DNA of 64,000 nt. It comes from Leptonema illini DSM 21528. Its GTDB lineage: Bacteria > Spirochaetota > Leptospiria > Leptospirales > Leptonemataceae. Every line of letters starts with the position of its first letter. Position 1 is the first letter of the stretch. The notes beneath the pieces are model-generated. The model did no database searches. It saw only the letters and a program-made list of their open reading frames with translations, and was not told the DNA's origin. The translations under genes were made by a program, and so were the position numbers. Positions 60,529-64,000 of the stretch are shown here, in pieces. The stretch is taken from NCBI RefSeq assembly GCF_000243335.1, contig NZ_JH597773.1:3554015-3618014 (forward strand), read 5' to 3'.

Positions 60529-62304
60529 TCAATGTAGATTTGTCTCAGTGTATGCTTCGATGGTTTTGCTTGAGTTCGGTATGCCGTTAGTTTCCGGGGA
60601 AGGACTGTCGGTCGAGATTGTACCGGGAAAGTAAGGGGAAAGGTCATTGTGAACAAAGATAAGGTATTCTGGTTGGACATTCACTCTTTTATAGGGGTAA
60701 TAGTGCTCTTCCAGGAACGACCGAATTTCTGGAGCGTCTTTAAGAACATCTTCCAGCGAATCACGAAAGAGTGCGATAACAAACAGATCGGGGGGGCGAC
60801 GCTTTAGAGCTGTCATTAGCTTTTTTCTGAAAAAAGAAGCATCGGGATGCGAGCTAACGATTGGGTCGGCAACTGCGAAACCGGATGCATACTCTATATC
60901 GTGACCCAATACTGCCCCGAGTGCCAGAGTGTTCAGTTCGAGAAGCTGGATGGAGGGTCGGCGTTCCGGCTTTTTTTCCCGGAGTACGTTGGCAGTCGCA
61001 TTGATTTCAGCCACAATAGGTATTGTGGGCGGTGTGGTGGGCTTGAGCAGATAGCCGAATCCCGTATCGCTGTAGACTCGTTCTGAGTTACGGAAGCGGA
61101 CGAGAACCAGTAGCATCAGGAAAATGGCAAGATATTTGAAATAGGAGCTTTTCAGAAAAACTCCTTTGGAAGGTTTTTTTTCCCTGGCCTGATGTTTTCT
61201 GGCAAAGTCGGCTATGAGCACCGAGAGCATGAGGTTCAACCCATGCCAGACGGGAATGAGATGATATGCATATCCTCTCCGTTGTATTAAGTAGCTAATA
61301 TACCCTCCCGCAACCAGAAAGAGGAGTGATAGCTTTTCAGTGTCCTTCCGGTAGTACATTACAAAAGCGGCAAGAACAGCAACATGGAATAATGTGAAAA
61401 CACCGATGACAAGTTCGCCTTCGATTGAATAGGGCTTATTCCACGAATTCAGTATGTTCTCAGGATGCAGAGTTAGCGGCCGAAAGAGAAGCCGGGAAGG
61501 CGGAACGAGCGGGATGCCATAAGTGAATACGTCGAGATTTTTTTTCCATAAAAGAAGATAGTCTGGTGGGTAACCCAGGATTACTGGAACTAAAAAGACC
61601 ACTAATAGGCCGCATCCCGCCATCAGAACTGTACGGGTTAGAGTGATTGCCGACTCTTTCCAGGAGATTCGAATATTCCGGCCATGTGTGCGAATAGCAA
61701 AATAGAAAAAAAGCATTGCTCCAAAAAAAAAGGATGTGGGTTTTATGAGAAGGCTAACACCAAGCAGAGCGCCCCAGACAATCCACAGTCTGTAACTGGC
61801 AGCCTGAATAATTTTTTCAATCATCCAGAGGGCACCTATCCATACAGGAAGGAGGAGAGTTTCTCGCTGAAGTTGACCAAACGTACTTGCTTCAGCTGTC
61901 AGTGTAAGAGTCAGCGAGAAGGCAACGATAGCCGCCAGCCGCGAATGCCGCCACAGATACAGTGATGAAACAAAAGCGGCGATCAATAGCGCGGATAGAT
62001 TGAGCAGTCGTAAACCTGTATCGGTGTCGCCAAAAGCGAGGATTCCAAGGGCGTGTACGATATGAGAAAACGGCAGATTGATTGCAAAAAAATCCCGGTA
62101 AGGAACGTTTCCGTGAAGCCACATCCATGCATCCATCGATAGAAGGGTCGCGTCAGGGCTCAAGCTCAATGGCCAGCGTAAAGAGAGCAGCAGGTGGTAT
62201 ATTCCTCTACATGCCAGCAGAAGGCTTGAGATCAGGATAATGGTATTCGGGTATCCATTGATTTTTATCTTTATCCGGAAAAATGCTGTCTTTAAGGCCG
62301 CCAT
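60529..62304 (-). CDS. Polytopic membrane glycosyltransferase (GT39/PMT-like)
   Basis: About 591 residues from the ATG at 62304; longer frame to 62400 overlaps the marR gene. About eleven hydrophobic helices. Near the N-terminus PDATLLSMDAWMWLHGNVPY and RDFFAINLPFSHIVHALG place acidic residues (Asp) in the first periplasmic loop, where GT-C enzymes hold their catalytic Asp. A soluble C-terminal domain follows the last helix. These enzymes move sugars from lipid carriers to protein or lipid. AT-richer than neighbours and bounded by direct repeats, so it may have been inserted. Confidence 0.75.
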   Translation of the reverse strand: MAALKTAFFRIKIKINGYPNTIILISSLLLACRGIYHLLLSLRWPLSLSPDATLLSMDAWMWLHGNVPYRDFFAINLPFSHIVHALGILAFGDTDTGLRLLNLSALLIAAFVSSLYLWRHSRLAAIVAFSLTLTLTAEASTFGQLQRETLLLPVWIGALWMIEKIIQAASYRLWIVWGALLGVSLLIKPTSFFFGAMLFFYFAIRTHGRNIRISWKESAITLTRTVLMAGCGLLVVFLVPVILGYPPDYLLLWKKNLDVFTYGIPLVPPSRLLFRPLTLHPENILNSWNKPYSIEGELVIGVFTLFHVAVLAAFVMYYRKDTEKLSLLFLVAGGYISYLIQRRGYAYHLIPVWHGLNLMLSVLIADFARKHQAREKKPSKGVFLKSSYFKYLAIFLMLLVLVRFRNSERVYSDTGFGYLLKPTTPPTIPIVAEINATANVLREKKPERRPSIQLLELNTLALGAVLGHDIEYASGFAVADPIVSSHPDASFFRKKLMTALKRRPPDLFVIALFRDSLEDVLKDAPEIRSFLEEHYYPYKRVNVQPEYLIFVHNDLSPYFPGTISTDSPSPETNGIPNSSKTIEAYTETNLH

Positions 62305-62344
62305 TGTTGATTCGTAATCTTGATTGTGTTTTCGTTCTGTCAAG

Positions 62345-62848
62345 TCAGTTGAGATCGCTTGATCTAATATGAAAAGGGGAATTCCCCCACTTGCCACCAT
62401 CGGCCCGAGTGCTCGATTTCGTGATCATCGCCTCGTTCAACTTCTCTGTAATACGGTAGAGTTCCTCTGCCTCAAGGTCGGTCAGCGCCGCGTAGGTTTC
62501 ACGTTGCAGCGCAAGCATGATGCGCAGGATGGCCGGCTTCATTTTCTTCGCCTTCTGTGTTGGACTGAGCTCGATCGATCTACCATCGGTCGTGGATTTC
62601 GTAGAAGTCAGGTATTGCTGTTCGATCAGTTTACGAACGAGCACCGTCACCGTCGGCTTTGTGCGCTGAATCTGACTGGCGATTTCTGTCGGAGTCAGCC
62701 CCGGCCTGCGCAATAGAAACGAAAGGATTTCGAGATGGGAGCGCGTCAGTCCGGTCAGGCCTTTTTCATCCATCATGGCCGCTATCTGCAGATCGACGCG
62801 ATCTGCAATGCGCATCAAATATTTAAGCGGAAAGTTCGGACGGCCCAT
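62345..62848 (-). CDS. MarR-family transcriptional regulator
   Basis: 167 residues from the ATG at 62848. The winged helix is clear: LTRSHLEILSFLLRRPGLTP, EIASQIQRTKPTVTVLVRKL, and the wing YLTSTKSTTDGRSIELS. N-terminal residues about 1-30 form the dimer helix that is missing in the copy at 60106. Divergent from the enoyl-CoA hydratase gene with a palindromic operator between, so it probably regulates that gene and itself. Confidence 0.9.
   Translation of the reverse strand: MGRPNFPLKYLMRIADRVDLQIAAMMDEKGLTGLTRSHLEILSFLLRRPGLTPTEIASQIQRTKPTVTVLVRKLIEQQYLTSTKSTTDGRSIELSPTQKAKKMKPAILRIMLALQRETYAALTDLEAEELYRITEKLNEAMITKSSTRADGGKWGNSPFHIRSSDLN
62430..62779. repeat. Long direct repeat, right copy
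   Basis: Right partner of the repeat at 60131-60480, at a constant offset of 2299 bases. It lies inside the intact marR gene. Recombination between the copies would delete the glycosyltransferase and leave one chimeric marR. Confidence 0.9.
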
Positions 62849-62895
62849 CGATGGCAATCAGATTCATGCTTGACGAATTGTCGAGTGGAAATTAG

Positions 62896-62907
62896 TTAGA
62901 TATCTAA
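62896..62907. promoter_or_regulatory. Palindromic MarR-type operator
   Basis: TTAGATATCTAA is a perfect 12-bp dyad inside an AT-rich block between the divergent marR (start 62848) and the enoyl-CoA hydratase gene (start 62928). Size and symmetry suit a MarR dimer. It lies 20 bases before the hydratase start, so binding would block its transcription. Confidence 0.65.
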
Positions 62908-62927
62908 TTAAATCGTCGGAGGCATCT

Positions 62928-63695
62928 ATGTCGGCGGAATTGCAGATAATCGAAAACCACGGCGGTATTGTCGAGCTGTCCCTCAATCTGAATGATCAGA
63001 ATAGCTTCGGCCTCGCAGCCTTTACGGAGCTCGACCGTACGCTGAAATTGCTGGCCAGCCATGATAAGATTCGCGTCCTGATCCTTCACAGCATGAAGCC
63101 CTACGTCTTTTCGCAGGGGCTCAATCTTGAAGAGATGTCGAGCGCCTCCGGTGAACTGGTGGACGAGTTTATCCGTCTGTTCTACGAAAATCTGAAATCC
63201 ATTTATCTTTTTCCACACCCCGTTATCTGTGTAATGCCCGGTCATGCGATGGGCTATGGGGCCATGATCGCGATGACGTCTGACTACCGTCTTATGGCCG
63301 ACAGGGCTCGCATCGGCCTGCCCGAGGTGAAGCTGGGGATTCGCGTGCCGATCTTTATCGCGCGCATCTTACAGGATATCGTCGGCGTCGTAGAGGCCGA
63401 TCACCATATCCTCGAAGGCGGCGCCTACAAAGCGGCCGAAGCAAAAGAAATCGGCCTTATCGATCAGATCGTTTCGCCTGAAGAGATGCTCTCTGCCGCG
63501 CGAAAGGTAGCGCAGCGATTCTTGAAAAACAGTCGTTCGGCCATGACGGCTTCAAAGCGTGCGATCCGGCATCGCATGGACCATGACGCCATCATTGAAG
63601 TGGATGCGCGAGAAACCATCAGAACCCTGAATACGCCCGATGCGCGAGAAGGCATCAGCGCCGCCGTCGAAAGACGCCGTCCTGTATTCAGTTAA
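62928..63695 (+). CDS. Enoyl-CoA hydratase/isomerase family protein
   Basis: 255 residues of the crotonase fold: the oxyanion-hole strand ICVMPGHAMGYGAMIAMTSD, YRLMADRARIGLPEVKLGIR and the C-terminal EARETIRTL-type helix. The catalytic glutamate of hydratases falls within GLPEVKLG. It acts on acyl-CoA substrates (hydration or isomerisation); specific substrate unknown. Divergent from a marR gene that probably controls it. Confidence 0.88.
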   Translation: MSAELQIIENHGGIVELSLNLNDQNSFGLAAFTELDRTLKLLASHDKIRVLILHSMKPYVFSQGLNLEEMSSASGELVDEFIRLFYENLKSIYLFPHPVICVMPGHAMGYGAMIAMTSDYRLMADRARIGLPEVKLGIRVPIFIARILQDIVGVVEADHHILEGGAYKAAEAKEIGLIDQIVSPEEMLSAARKVAQRFLKNSRSAMTASKRAIRHRMDHDAIIEVDARETIRTLNTPDAREGISAAVERRRPVFS

Positions 63696-63841
63696 GTACG
63701 TCATCCCTCTGTGGAATCTCGCCGCCCAGGTGCACTCCGTTGATTTCATGCCCCCGGCTCGCTCCTGCCGAGTCTGTCGAAAAACCTGAATCAATTCTGA
63801 ATTCCCCTGGAAATTACCGGCCGGGTAGATTATCGGGGAGC

Positions 63842-64000
63842 ATGGCACGCTACAAACAGCCTGACTCTGATCAGAGCCAGATCGTTATCTTGAATTTCTC
63901 GGAGTTGTTTCCGGAGGATCATCCCATCTCCCGCCTGCTTGAGACGGTCCGGCGGCTAGATCTCAGCCGCTTTGATGCGAGTTACAGGAATGATTCGAAG
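63842..64000 (+). CDS. IS1182-family transposase, 5' part
   Basis: 53 codons open to the end of the window: MARYKQPDSDQSQIVILNF and LFPEDHPISRLLETVRRLDL match the N-terminus of IS1182-type transposases. The catalytic domain lies beyond the window. The stretch 63770-63841 (GAGTCTGTCGAAAAACC and onward) is probably the left end of the element, but its exact terminus cannot be fixed without the right end. Confidence 0.7.
   Translation, partial: MARYKQPDSDQSQIVILNFSELFPEDHPISRLLETVRRLDLSRFDASYRNDSK

Overview
The window is a chromosomal segment from a GC-rich Gram-negative bacterium, most likely a spirochaete related to the leptospires (Leptonema-like). This assignment is an inference from LpxD, several lipoproteins and the rpmH/dnaA/dnaN/recF layout; no rRNA or other decisive marker is present. 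Its centre is a replication-origin region: rpmH-rnpA-yidD-yidC-jag (with mnmE behind a terminator) read leftwards from about 35.2 kb, and dnaA-dnaN-recF-DUF721 read rightwards.

Layout. 0-3 kb: the 3' end of a bacterial voltage-gated cation channel and a convergent lipoprotein neutral ceramidase. 3.1-8.9 kb: a five-gene operon (FGGY sugar kinase, class II aldolase, HemL-like aminotransferase, a second class II aldolase without its metal ligands, MFS transporter), probably an uncharacterised carbohydrate pathway. 8.9-12.9 kb: a secreted protein, a membrane histidine kinase, a GDYXXLXY/DUF2157 pair and a MaoC hydratase. 12.9-18.8 kb: accessory DNA with two higA antitoxins beside toxin genes lacking their 5' parts, an orphan Phd antitoxin, a TetR-controlled quinone-reductase/SDR pair with a perfect 30-bp palindromic operator, a GNAT and an MTHFR-like protein. 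18.8-26.06 kb: small leftward genes, each followed by an attC-like inverted repeat, read here as an integron-type cassette array without an integrase (CALIN). One cassette gene is split by an IS256-family element with a clean 9-bp target duplication. 26-30.2 kb: small membrane proteins and lipoproteins, including a tandem paralogue pair, and a 15-bp minisatellite. 30.2-39.4 kb: the origin region. DnaA is short and divergent, no canonical DnaA boxes were seen, and the dnaA-dnaN gap carries repeated TGTGAGA-type motifs and a 13-bp inverted repeat. rnpA has no ATG, GTG or TTG start.

39.4-60 kb is mostly housekeeping: TauE/SafE permease, membrane TPR protein with an Mrr-like domain, MTAN-like protein, separate coaB and coaC, mutL, Gfo/Idh/MocA oxidoreductase, glycosyltransferase, two tRNA-Ser genes, lpxD, a VWA protein and an EEP-family protein whose start codons overlap head to head, htpX, and vapBC. 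60-64 kb: a large membrane glycosyltransferase lies between two 350-bp direct repeats carrying marR genes (one truncated, one intact). The intact marR is divergent from an enoyl-CoA hydratase with a palindromic operator between them. The window ends in the start of an IS1182-type transposase.

Start codons were moved inwards from the longest reading frame wherever a ribosome-binding site, signal peptide or family N-terminus supported it. Functions come from motif recognition by eye, without database searches.
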